A DNA stretch of 50,174 nucleotides from Rodentolepis nana (lineage: Eukaryota; Platyhelminthes; Cestoda; Cyclophyllidea; Hymenolepididae): positions 1 to 50,174 of the forward strand of contig UZAE01012255.1 in NCBI GenBank assembly GCA_900617975.1. Direction: 5' to 3'. Of the stretch, positions 28,270 to 42,300 are shown one piece after another (the first letter of the stretch is position 1; every line of letters starts with the position of its first letter). The translations under genes were made by a program, and so were the position numbers. The notes beneath the pieces were generated by a model that ran no database searches, was not told the origin of the DNA, and saw nothing but the letters and a program-made list of their open reading frames with translations.

Positions 28270-31200
28270 AGTATCGCCTGCTCTGCTCTAAAAGCATAGT
28301 TCTATTTCTAGACCCTCTGCATGCTCACTCGAGTGTGTCCGTATCACATCTCTCCCTCTCCCTCTACTGTGGAAAGTGGGTTGCTATGCTCACTCCTCAC
28401 CTTTACCGCCCTTCTATCCCTCCCCCCCACCTCCCACTCCCCCCTAAACCCACTAAACTCTACTCAAATTTACCCAACCAATGAAAATGCAAGCAAAGAC
28501 TGAATGGCTGGTCTGCTTAAAACTGCTGCTGCAAGAGAGATCAATAGTTGCAGATCATCGTGTGGGATCATTCCCAGTCTTTTTCTTCCCCCTTCCCTCC
28601 CCCCCCCCCACTTCATTTTTCCCTCTTTGTGGGGAAAATGCGGAATTTACACTAGTAGTAGGCGGGTTAAAAAGCTGGCTCGGGATGTAATCTAGTTATC
28701 GGTCGGTGGTGGTGGGAAAGGGGGCGGGGCGCTTTTGAGTCGAGTTGGAGATTGGCATACTTGGGTGGAATTAAATTGATGACTTGTGAAATACATCTGC
28801 TAAAAGTTTTGTGTTGGTTAAAAAAGGTAAAAGAAAACCTTGATCTTCGAGTTATGTTAATTATATAACAATGCTTGGTTTAGAGTTGCTAATTAATTCG
28901 AATTGCTATGCGTGCTTAGAAAGGATCTTGTGGTCTCTCATTGAAATAATCGGATTTTCATCATCGTAATTGCTAGTATTCTGAATCATTTAACGCGCAC
29001 CAAGAGGCTAAGCCAACGTGCTCGTACACTCGATTCGTCCACATCGAGTTCTCGATATGATCTATTTATAAGCAGATTTTGTACAAGACCATTTCTGTAT
29101 TGATTTCCACTAACTAGGAAGGTTAAGGAAGTTGTCTTTTAAACACTTGTATTGGAGGGGGGGGGGGGGGAANNNNTTGGAGGGGGGGGGGGGGTAATGC
29201 CATTTTTTGCTTTTCCTGAGCTGCAAATGTGCTCATTACAAGGGCACAATGTGGGGAAGGTTGAAGGCAAAAAAATTGATAAATAATTTGAATAGTTTTA
29301 CACCACAAGGTTATTACTAAAACAGTCACTGAGATATTTGCAATGTAATTGGTACATGTGTGAATTGCGAGTGGATGTGAAGGAAAGTCGCAAAGTCCAG
29401 TGAGTTAGTCTCGTCCAAGTATTCGCTGCCCAGAATACAAGGCCTTGGATATCATAGTTTTGCTTTGTACAACCGCTACTCTACCTTAAGTTTCTCCTTT
29501 AACATGTTTTTCTTTGTTACCTTTTAGACAAGGCGCCGTATCAGCATCCGGTGAATATGTGGCTGGTTCTAAGGTAAGCATTTGCCTTTCTAGTAGTAAT
29601 GAGCTGACAAGTCAAGCATCCATCAATTTCAGTCAGTCGTGTTTATGTCATATATATGATTAGGGAATATATGGGGAAGAATGAAGGGTAGAGGTTAATT
29701 AGGCCCCAGCTATTTGATTTTCTCTACTCGTTCGTCTGAATTTGTATTATGTGTTGTGCTGCCATCCATCCACCTTCACTTTCCCCCACTCGTCCTCTTG
29801 TCCCAATTCTTCTCCCCCCCCCCCCCTTCATCAGCCACACTCCATCAGCGTTCAATTTGCACCTTTCCATGGAAAGGCGTAGTGCAAGAAGAGATTGACT
29901 ATTTTTTATGCATAGATAAGTATTCGGTATTATTATTATTGTTATTGTCACGGTTGCCGCACTTGGAGCTTTGCGTACACAAAATTTTTCCCACCTCGAT
30001 AGAAATATATATGCTCGGATGTATTATGCTAACATCTTCGCCTTTCAATTAAGGCAGTCATTTTAAAGGCAATCAATGCTTTTTTTAAAATTTATCTTGA
30101 TTATATCAAGCGAGCGTTCTTGTTGGCCTTAGGGGTGTACACATTATTTCATGAAATGACTTGAGGCTTATCGTGGTACGTAAGCACAAATAGTGACAGT
30201 GGGTCTAAAATAATCAATTAACCGAGAAGTTTTTCACATTCAACAGCTGAAACGGCGAATGGAAGCCACGTATAGTGGTTACAATGGATTTGGGTCTACT
30301 TGAAAATGATTCCGAAAACCCAGAGGTGATGCGTCTTTATTGGATTTAATCTTAATTTATTGTATCAATTATGAGATATACTTGACAAGTTAGTTATGCT
30401 TGGGTTTTTCAAAGTACCTTTGTCACGTAACCAGCAGCTGTGGGTGTGTCCATTGTGGCAGTCATTTATTTTAATCTTCACAATCATATGGCCACTTATT
30501 ATAAGTCATTGCTTCGCCTTTCTTTACCTCCTAACCATTTTTCTAAAAAACCTCCGGTTTAAGCTTTGCTATAACCTAATTGAACACGATTTAAGAGAAG
30601 TCCTTACACAACTTGTTGCTTATTAATCCTAATGGAATCGCTTGTCACGTCTTCTTTTCGTGTACTCTGATTCTGGCATAATGTCTTAGAAGATACTACT
30701 TTAAAGAAAGTGCTAGTAGTATTTTGAGCACAGTTGAGCCTCTTAGCCGATTGAGTGTGTGATTCGAACTCTCTAATTCAATCATTGTTATGCAGCGGTG
30801 TAAAATTTCACTCTCTCCATCTCTCAATGCTATAGAGATTGGGTCCGCCTCCGAGCGGTCACAATCTTCGGGCCTCAGTGGGGGAGGAATGGGCCCGTCG
30901 TCAAAGTTACTTTGACCCCCCTATGGCATCCTCTTCGTCCTCCTCCTCCTCCTCATCTTCAGGGGCCCCGTCTGTCAAGGACGAACCCACTGAATCTCCT
31001 GTCCCTTCTACAGAGGTCTTCATTCCTGCCCCTGGGATTGCTACTAGTCAAAAGAAGGTATTCTGTAGTATAGTGAGATGTGCAATGGTTCGTGGTTTGT
31101 CCAATTGGCATGGTATTCTGTTTTAGTGGATTTCCTACTTAGCAGTCAATTTTAGCAGTAGAACAAAATCATTTGATCATCGAATGAGCCTAGTTGCATG

Positions 31201-34200
31201 TCTATTGATTCTCAATTTTGTAAATATCAAATTATTTAGCATAATGGGTCTGTCAACACAGAAATTGATCCTAATGAATGCCATTCTTGATTTGCTCTAG
31301 ATGCATGCCTCTTGAATTCTATCTTAATCTGGTATATTAAGCCCCGACCAGTGCATTGCCCTAATTGGCACGGACCTCTTGTTTACATTTAAGTAAAGTC
31401 GGCGGTGTCCGCAATTTTTGGCGAGAATGATATAGTTTGTCTTTGAAATAGTCCAAATCTTTTGTCAACTCCTTTCAAATAGCCCAATTTCGTGTTTGGT
31501 CACTCTCGTAAGGCCTTAAACACAGCACAAAACAGCTTAAAGGAGGAGATCATGGGAGAATGTGTTTTTGTTAATTTTTCAGAATGAGATTTTCTTACGG
31601 TGCTTTCCTTTTAAAAAGTAAGCTTTAGTTGTTGGATATAAAACGATAGGACCAGGCATTGTGAGTTTTTTAGGTTTAGCGCTAAATCGGACTGCGGGGA
31701 AGGCGGGGGGGGGGGGGGGGTAAGCTGAGATAAAGGAAACATTTTAGTCTGGTCTTTGTTGATGCTCTTTCCAACTCTTCTTGAGCAAGGCGGAGCCGTC
31801 CTATATTTCCCTCTATGAGAAACTTGAATGATAATAAGAATAATCGAATCCATAATCTATCGCTTTGCGGGCGAAAAGAGAATGATAAAATGGAAGTCTC
31901 GGAGAGTGGGATACTTGTCAGTCGATTTTGTAAACTTAGGAGGTCTAATGAGAAGTTGATCATTTAAGGTCCCAGAATTGCTTTAAGGCCTCTCCAGAAT
32001 TCAATCGGAGTTTTAAATTTACTTCTCGATTTAGGTGTTTTAAGTTCAAGACTTATATTAAAATGGACAATAAAGATGTATTGGTCTTTGTAAAGCCTTA
32101 CTAAATATGAATATGGCATTATTGTCTCGATAAATTGTTCACCCGAGGGTGACTAAGTTTATCTTGCTTATTGAACACCTGCATGATCACGATTTAATCT
32201 ACTTTTTTTTGCATCGGCCTTGGCGTCAATAGCTCAAGTAATCCACGAGAATTCTTCTGGAATTATTCCGCGTATTTTTTCATATTCTACGCAAATATTT
32301 CCCGATTTTTACTGAATCGGAATGTTCAATTCAAGGGCGCTGATCATCCATCATGTTCATGACGTTATGTGTGCCTTATTCATATTCGATTTTATTGGTT
32401 AGACTTCTTTTCTCGTTTTGAGTTTTTTAAGGGTAAATAAAGCCTTATACGGTTTAGTTTCATGAAGTGGCCTCGTCGGTGATTAGATTTCGTCATTACA
32501 GTGACTTTCGGATTTTCGTGTGATGGAATAAATCATTTAATAAACACCACATGCGTGCTAATTTGTCCTTTAAGGAGATGTGTTGATCCATACTGATCTC
32601 GAACATGCCAGTGCTAATAAGGAGGTGCTCTGGTTGAGAAGCACACATACCGTCATCCCCTTTTTGACTATTGGTTATTCCGCTCGCTAGTTGTGCATCG
32701 GTGAGTATCGAACCGCGTATTGACCACTACGCCACAAAAATACTACCAAGAGCTCACCACTTTCTCCTATTCTGCTCAAATGACGTCTTCAGTCTCCTTT
32801 ACTTCTGTGCTACTTCTTTTAGCTATTTTCATGACAGAGGATAGTGAGTACACTAGTGTTTAACTGTTTACTAAACTGGTATGAATGTCCTACAAATGGA
32901 ACCGCCCGTTCATTTTGGAGTTGGATATCAAGTCACTATGGGATGAACGGAAGCTTTCACAATCTTGCTTTGATAGGAATTTCGATTTATTTACTGATTT
33001 TCGTTCTAAACCGACTAAATGGTTATTAGGCCGGTTAAGTTATTGAGATTTAGATGTGCCAAATTGACGCAGCTTGTATAATCGAATATAAGGGCATAAC
33101 CGAGCATCTTTTTCCATATTCTGTTGTGTTCATCTTAGCCTAAAGGATAGAAAGTGCTTATTTGTTGCAGAAGAATGATTCTCCCAATCTTCCTTTAAAC
33201 TAGTATCAAGTATTATAGTTATTCGCTTCGTTGGTATTGATTTCCTGATATCTGGCTTGGCACCGAAACGCCACCGGTTCCATTGAAACATGGGTGACGT
33301 CGCTTATTCACCATCGGCCTGTCTTGAAATACTATTTGCATCAATTTATCCGTGTTTTAGCTACTATAATCAGTTCTAACTCATTATTATTATTGTCCAA
33401 CATTTGTTCTAAAGACATTTGTTTTAATTCCTCTTCTTTCCTCTTACTCTGTTAACTAAGGTGGATACAATTTTCTACCTCATATTAGTGGGGGGGAGTG
33501 TTCACTTGACTTTCCATTGTCGCTGCACTCATGGACAAATTAGTAGAGTATGTTTTTTTTGCAAAAGTTGCATGAAAAGTGCACTATTTTGGCCATCATT
33601 TCAGTTACTGCCTTTCCACCCAGCCACATGTCTCCTCGCCTCTGACTGGTTGACTTGGAGTTAGCTCTTCCACCTTTTGCGCTCTCTTTCGCCTCTAAAA
33701 ATAACTCCTCTGATTAGCTCTATCGCGCGCGCTCTCACCCTTTCTCTCTCCCCCCTCCCCACCCCCGGGGATCGGTGCGTGGTATGCTCCCTTGTCAATT
33801 ACTGTTTTGTGGGCCTTGTGACTACTCTTTTTTTGTCCCTCATCGATTAGTTGGAGGTAGTCTTTTTTCTTTCTACTTTTCTTGCCAGTTGGAAGGTTTT
33901 TTTGCTGTTGAGACACCCGTTTTTTTTCGGCAAACACCTGTGCCTTAATTCCTCAAGTGTGTAGACTATGTCAACTCAATTTTTTCATATTTGAAATAGT
34001 TAAATATCATCCGCAGTGGCCTACTTCTGGCAGACATGCAAGTGATGTTTACGACGATTATTTTGCGTCTCAAGCTTTTCTACCTCCTATACACAACCAG
34101 GTCTCCCAGCTGGAAGTGGGTGGACGGATTTCTTTCTATTTCACTTGTTGGCGCTCGTATAACAATTTTGATATAGGAGAGATTGTGCTCATCTTATCCC

Positions 34201-36284
34201 ATTCACTTTTATATCTTTCCGGACAAATTCTACCTAATAGGTACTATTAATCAGAGTAATTTACATTTCCTTTTCTCCGTAAACACTAAACGGAAACTGC
34301 TGTCATAAAATAGTTCCCTTTTTACTTTATTATTTTAATAAGTGGTGTATAATTTACTTTTGTCGCCTAGCAGGTAGTACTAATTAACAGAAATTCAGAA
34401 ATTTCATTTATATTGGAAGTGGGGGGAGAGAGAGAGTGGGTGATCACACTGTCGGAAAGACCCCATGTTCCATTATGACAATTTTATCTCGGTCACTCTA
34501 GGCCCGATTTCTATCGATGGGAATTTTTTGCACATCTCACTGTTTCTCTTCATGCATTTATCAGCTAATTAGCGATATTTTAATCATAAGTATCCCAACA
34601 ATGTACAAGAAAATGTGCTATCAGCGCTGGAATAAGGTACATCTAACTTGTCAGACTTGAGTGGTAGCGATTGTGCCACCGACTCATTAATTAGTCTACT
34701 AAAAAGTCCACAAGATCTGCATTGGTGATTAGAGAATTGGTAACCCCCAAGTCACTCGAATAGGAAACTAGAATTTTACCAACCCGTGCGATTGGCCACT
34801 CACACTTCTGGTCTTGCGCCTATAGGCATTGACCTTTTTACATTCACGTTGAACGCTTCGCCATCGATGCTAGGTAGTCGTTAAATCTTTCAAGCCCATC
34901 AGAAGAATTTTTTGCAACACTTACCTTGCATGAGAGGCAATATCCTGTTGTCTCTCTGCCAATTCTCTTCTTGACTAAAATTAGCCAATGCGATTGTCTA
35001 TCCCCCACCCATGCCATTTTAATTGTTTTTGTTTAACACAATTAGTAAACTATAATTAGTGCCCTAAATGGACCACAAATCACGTTCTTCTTGCATCATG
35101 TTGAGGTCCAGTGTCTTAAATTTTTTCCCAAACGCCATCTGGTGTTTATTTAGGAGTTACCCACACCCCCAAATTTGATGGAAGTTGACATGGTCATTTT
35201 TACTTCCAACATGTGATGCGCTTTCCTTAAGACAGAAGGAGAGTGGAAAGAGGATAATCGATACTATTCGCCTTTCATCTCCAAGTCAGAGCTATGGGGT
35301 ACTGGAGATTAAATCCTTAATTAATCTGAGTACTTGGAGAGGAATGGAATACACATTCTAGCCATTTATTCGTCACAAGCCAATTTAGGATTTACATTTT
35401 GCTTTCTTTCCGACGTCATCTAATACGTACGTATTGACCACTATGTCATTTTCCCCAGAACGATCCTCAATCATATATGCTTTGATCACTTTTGAGTGGC
35501 AATATTGGTTATTCTGCTTATTCATTTTGCTCTAATGGGGGTTATATTGGTTCATTCACTTTATCTCCCTATCGGTCAATTATCTATCGATAAAGAAAAA
35601 CCCTATTTAATTCGCATTCCTTTTTCTTAATTCAAGTATTTATGCTTCGAACATTCATCTGCTTGTAATATAATTCGATTATATTATTGTAAGCTAGGTA
35701 AGTATTTTTCTTCTGACTCTCCTAATTACACGAAGCTTGAAAGAATAGGCCAAGACAATATCCAGTGGACACGACATTACTTCGAAACCTGATGGTTGGG
35801 CTCTTTTGCACTAAACCAATGTTGGCTACAAACTTTGGCTAATTTTTCAACTAGTAGATATGAAGTAGATGGTCAATACATCCATTGAAATACGATAACG
35901 CACCCTTATATGTATATTCTTTCAATTTCATTTCTAGGAATCTTTTCACTCGTTTTTATGCCTTCTTCCTTTAGAAATTAGCTTTTGGGAAAAACGCGGA
36001 AGCTATCTTCCGCATTTCCTGTAGTGTCGTTGAGCCAACTTGTTAATTCTCCCATTTGGGACAGATTAAATTAAATATTACATGGCAGCGGGCATTAATT
36101 TCTTTCCGCCGCTTGTCAAGTAGCACCGATTTTGCTGTGACATTCGTGACAACTGCGTTCTTCTTCCGTGACGAGGTGGGGTGGGCGAAAGACGAGAATT
36201 CTGTTCTCCTTTAAAATAGCGTTTGAAGTTGGCGATTGTGTATCGTATTGCTATCTCTATCATATTTAGATCAGTGGAATAACA

Positions 36285-36320
<36 letters not shown>

Positions 36321-39300
36321 GCACACACACACATTTATATTGGCGCTTTTCTATCTGCCAGTTTATAACTGTCTCATTTCTCTGCAAGCTTCCTACTTAG
36401 GCTTAATTTTCCTGGGGGGGGGGTGTGTTAAGTCGTAGTTGCTATGAGGACAACATATGATAAATTGACTTTTCACAAATTAATGACTTTATCGGTTTTA
36501 CGACAAATGCCCTAATCGTTTCGTATTAGTAGTTGGCTATTATTGTGGCTTAACCGTTAAACTAAATGTGTGTTGGGCACATTTATGAATGCAGTTAGAG
36601 ACTCTATTGCATGAGTGGGTGGGTGGGTGGGTGGGTGGGGGGGGGGATATTGTAACTCAGAATTTCGGAGATTATTGGGTGCTCATTGTGCGAAGAGATG
36701 ACTTTTCGGTGTTTTTTCAACAACATTTGGGTTAGGATTGCTATTATATACGTGGCACTGATTAGGTTTTGAGTGAATCTCCCTGATGCAATTGTAAAAT
36801 ATATGTATCTAGGCTTTTGGTTGGTAGATGGATTTGGACATCAAAGGGGGGGGAGTAGATGAAGTGATAATTCATCGAGTTGTTTCCATTTTGCCTTTTG
36901 ATGAGAATGACCCACTTGACACTTTAACACCCGAATTATTTTTTTTTGAAAAATGCGCCCAACCGCTTTCACACGCATGTCTCACAGCAGACCGATGCCG
37001 CTGACGTGATGAGTTTTGGTGCTATCAGACGAAGGTTATGGACGTATAGAATATATATTACTACCAATGGCGCTTATTTTGACAGATCCTAAGTGCGTTA
37101 AAGGGGTTACTGTTCTCATTTTCAGCTTCCTAGATGCACTCTAGGTATTTGAGAGTGAATTCTTGCCAGCGTTGATAAAACGCTATTTGATCGAGGCAGA
37201 AATGACAAGATTTCTGAACTTATTGAATCATAGCTACCTTTTAACTATCCTATATCGATTCTTGATCCATTTTTGCTTGGATTCAAACGTGCATAAGTGC
37301 TTGTCATTGAGAACTTTCTCTGCCACAATCTGCTTTAGCTTCTAACTTGCAACTAATTCCTCATTAATAATTATTAATATTATTTACTCCAATTACCTCA
37401 AAACAACTCCAACTAGTTGGCGGTGAATTATTTTTTGCCAAAGATTATCAACTTTTAATTAGTTTGTTAGTAAAATGCGTTCTGCGCACTTTAGGTGGTA
37501 TAATTTCATCTGATCTTCTTTTGCTCCACTTGTGTTGCATATTTTCGCGGTGATAGGTCATTTCGTAGTTAGAGTTGTCTGGTGGCTATGTGTTACCATG
37601 AGCACAGTAAACTACACTGTAATAATTTGCATCTGCTCAAATGCGTCGTTTCGGTAACTGGGTGAACTTGTATATATGTATGTGTGGTTTTATTATCGAA
37701 CGTTAAACAAATTACAACATTTTCAGCTTATACTGCGAGTTTTAACATCTGTTCGACCGTGTATATGTTTTAGCCAATTTTCAAGCCCTTCTCTAATGCC
37801 TATGTGAAATTGGTAGTGACTATGTTATTACTTTCTTCTAGCAACGTATTGGACTTCGTACATGCTATTTTCAAGTGAAAGAGTATTATAGTTGAAGGGG
37901 AGAGGGTTATTGGTACGATTCCCATCCCTGCGAGCGAATATCTTTTTTCTCTCTTGTGTTTATTGAATTGATGTGGAGGTTATAACTTCATTAATGAAGT
38001 AGCATGTTTTAATGTACTTCTGTGTGTTTGCTTATTTCACGAATTTGTATGGTTGGATGGTCGATCGTTTTTTAAAACTAATTTTCAATTTATTTTCAGG
38101 GTTCTCTTCCATACATGCTTTTAAGCGTAATCCACGTCTCCCTAGTAGTATTTTAAAGTACCCTTGCGTATCCCTGACCATTCAAACAGAAGCGCTTTAA
38201 TTTAGATCTAGATTGTCATTCATTGGCTTAAATATTTGAAGGCTTAAAGGATTTTTTCTTCTCTAATCAATTGCAGTACTTTCTATGTGTCGTCCCAGTT
38301 CAAATCCAGGCAAGCATTGTTTATATAAATGTCCAAACTTTCCCGTTAACGCACTTTCAACCTTGTAAGCGTTCCACTCATTTGCATTATTCAATTTTGA
38401 GGCTAAAAAGAGTGGATTTGTTTAAATTTATACTTACTTTAGTCGCCCTAGGGCAATCTTGCCTGCGATATCGCATATAAATTTCCGGTTAACTTTTTGT
38501 GCATTATCAGCCTTCGTAAAACCACGTTCGTGACAAACTTAGTCATATTGGAAGAAAACTCATTGATATCGCTGACCAATCACATTGAGTAACCATGCTT
38601 AATAAAAAGTGTAGCAGAGTACTAATTTATTATGAGAAGGGCACCAGTGTGAAATCCGTCTATCTAACCGAATTGTTGGCAAGGATTTTTAGGCTTCCAT
38701 TTCTCCACGTTAGGAAGAATACAATACCGTTAGATATTTAATGATGTTTCCGAATTCGTACTTCCAAATTTCTAACCTCAAATGCCATTGTTATCTTAAA
38801 ATTGAAATGCGAATAATCCATATATGTGTATGTTATTTTCCTATTGGCCGGATACCTCTGTTTTAAGTCGTGTTTTTATAATGCTGTTGGGCAAAGAACA
38901 GCAAAAGACAATAGCTCAGCTTACTTAGTAAGGCCAATCAGTGCTCTTGCCTTCTCATACACTGTTATCTGATTGGATATTCCCTGTTAAATTCCATTTC
39001 GAATGTCTAGATAGATCAGTTCAAATCTTTGCATGTGTTTTGGTGTGTGTGTGTGTGTCTGCATCTACCTCTGTTTTACCCTATCTAGTCCTTTTGTATT
39101 TTTCCTCAAAATGATAACCCAATTGTGTTTTCATCGTTACCATAGCGACGTGAATCCATTCCGCCTTTAGTGAGTTTAATTTAGCACCTATCCGTCTAAG
39201 TTTGTGAATTTGACTGAATTTCTGAGCATGCGAAATTCCTATTTACATTTGCTTGTGATTAGCCATAGAGTGCCAAGAATTGATTGTCTTGTCCCGAATA

Positions 39301-42300
39301 GAATTTTTTTCCAATCGGTATTGCCTCTATAGAAGGAGGCCGGGAATGATTTAATTTTTAGCTCTTTTATTCTCTCACGTCTCCCCCCCCCTCCCCGCCC
39401 CCGTTTAGCGCTCGTAAATGTTTTCTACTGTGGAACTGGTTTCTGAGTAACAAGTTGGATCCCTGTAATGCGGTGTCTTCAATTTCAAAATGCGTTCCTT
39501 GAACCGACATTATTTTTGTAATGGAAGAATTGATTTTTTGAAAAATCGTGAAAAGTTTTTGGCGTTTTTGACGAGATCTATTCTTTTGTCTTTAAGTTAA
39601 ATTTGCAGAATTTTTATTGCCCAATTCTGTTCTTCCTCTCTTTATAATTTAATCCGTGATTTTTTGTTCGGAAATCTCGCTTTCTGCCCAGTGAATATTA
39701 TATGCCGGTGTTTAGTGGCATATTTTGAATCCCTCTTACCACCCCTCCTCAATAATCTCATTAGTCAGGAATTCATTTTTTTTTTGAAATTCTTTAATTT
39801 CGTTGAATCTTCTCATTGAGGAATTGCGGCAGATTTCGGTGTTTATTCCAACAGGAGTAAAGGAAACGCTTCAGAGTATCCAATGGACCTTTATCGATTG
39901 TTCGCTATTGGTGGCTAGTAATTTCGCTAATTGACCGTTCATCATTGGTTTTCAAGTCTTCAATCTATAAGGCTGCAGAAACGACTGAAATGAAATATCA
40001 CGCCATATTACCTTTCATAGTTAATCTGCTTTGTTCCTCTTTGTGTTGTTTCACTAAGCAGGTTGTTTGTAAAACTACTAGAACAAAGGCAGCCATTCGA
40101 AATTCAACTCTCATTGGGGCTTTAATGCTTACATTGTCGCAATTATGAAGATCATAACGTTATATAATCTTGATTTTGTTCCAGTAATTTTTGATCTTTG
40201 TTTTTTCTAACTTTGTATTTTTTGTCTCTTCTATTATGTTTCCTCCTCCTCTCAACCAATCCACCTCATCTTCATGATCATCTTTCGATGGCTGCCTTTG
40301 TCTCTCACTTTGTCTTCTTTGGGGTATGGCGAAATCGATATATTGATCGGTCTGTTGTTGTTATGCCTATGCACGTATCTGCATGACCATGTCATATATC
40401 ACTGTACCATACCCCTATGTTCTGCATGCGTTCTCTTTACCACCTCCTCTCTATATATTACTACGACCTTGACCACCTTAGCAATCGCACTATCATCATC
40501 AACACCACCAACAGCAGCGTCAGCTGCTGAACCGAGATTTAACTGTGAAAGGTCCTCCCCCTAATTCGCGGGAAGAGGAGGAGGAAGAGGTGTTGCGTAT
40601 TACTCAGTGCTAATGAGGGATATGTACTTCCACTTCAAATAAGCGAATAGCTAAACAAATGACTTCCAAATACAGACAGAACTAATAGCACCTATGACTC
40701 ACTATCTTACTCACTTGGATCACATGTTACTTTATAGATTATCCGCACATAAACCACCATCACTACCACCATTATCTTCTCATCCTTCTCTATAATGATC
40801 TCCCCCCCCCCCCCCAAACTTCTGCATTTTTCTTGAAACAAAAAACTGCGTATGACAAATTCTTAGATGGTTTTATTGCAATATGAGTACTCAATTATCT
40901 ACCAGTAAGCGATGTTTCAGTGTTGGCATAATAAAGTGAAATACGATATCTCGCTCTCTCTTTATTGCGAGCAGTGTTCTCCTCTCTTGAATGCTCAATC
41001 GGTTTTGGGATCAGAAATTTAATCTCCGAGTCACTTTTGTTTCCGTTAGCTCGCTTTTTTGGCATTTTTTGCTGTTTGCTGCGAGTGAAACGAACATCCT
41101 ACTTCATCCGATTTTCAATTTTTCGTTATATTCTCTATTTCCCCTCTCTCCGTCAAATTGATATCCATTATTATTTGCTCCAAGGGTAAGTTCTGAACGC
41201 CATCATCCAAATTTTCTTGTATGGTTTTCACTTGCTATCCTACCAGTATTGATCAAGATCTCTTATGAACAAATATTTATTTATTTCAAATTGCAGGCAT
41301 TTTGATTGTTATCATTAGCCCCTTAGTTGACTTCGGGCTTCACAGAGGGAAGGTAACATCAAAGTGAAAAAATTCGAGAGGAGGACCAGAAGAGTGATTC
41401 ACAGATGTAAAAGGGACAGACAAAAACGTAGAAAAAGGTGAGATGAGTACTGTGAAAGTAGTCGAATATGACATACAGTGGGGTGATGGTAGTTAGAAGT
41501 GAGAAGTCAGCTGCCGATTAATGCTTTTTTGCCGTATGAGTACACGTTGCCCAGGGTGCACCACATGGACGAAAGTCTATCGCGTACCCCGTAAACAAAT
41601 ATTGAAATCCATTTAGTTTTCATTCAGTTATACGTGTGGGGTTCCTAAGAACCATCAACTCTGTGATACGATGACGAAGGCAGATTGAACCAGCAACTGC
41701 TAGAGAGCCTTAGTCCAGTCGATGGACAATATGGTAGAAGTATGGCTACATAATTAACATGGAATAGTATTATTTAGAATTATTGTAAGAATAAAATGGT
41801 AATGAAAAGGCTCTGGATTCTGGAAAAAATAGGGCTCTGTTGGTTCACCGACTCGACCCGTCTATTTCTGCAAGTTTGGAAGCTATATCAGGACTGAGAA
41901 TTGTTAAGCTGTTCTGCTAATGCAATTGCATAAATAAGGGCTTGCTGCATTACTTATTGAACGAATAGTAGTGTTTCGCATTAAGGTTATGCAAGGAATG
42001 TCTAATCTAGTTCCTTTTCTTCTCCTAGTAGTGCTTGCAAATGCCAACTTTTTCTACACGTGAAATTCGTGAAAAAACACCAATAAAAACATCGTATTTA
42101 TCTACTTGTCACAGCCTCTCCCCCCCCCCCCCCCCCCCCCCCCCCAACTTCGACCGTGACCTCAAAAGGCCACATGATTCAGGCAGGATTTAGCATTTGG
42201 TTACTTACCCTAGCAAAACTTGAGGAAACAAACATGTTTTCTCTTTTCCCCTTTTCTCCTTTGTGTGTGTGTGTGTGTGTGTCTAAATTGTTTGCCACAC

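Noticed and set aside
32703..32734. Candidate tRNA gene on the minus strand
   Set aside because: Box A and box B are good but only about 7 nt apart, so there is no anticodon arm; kept only as a possible SINE head.
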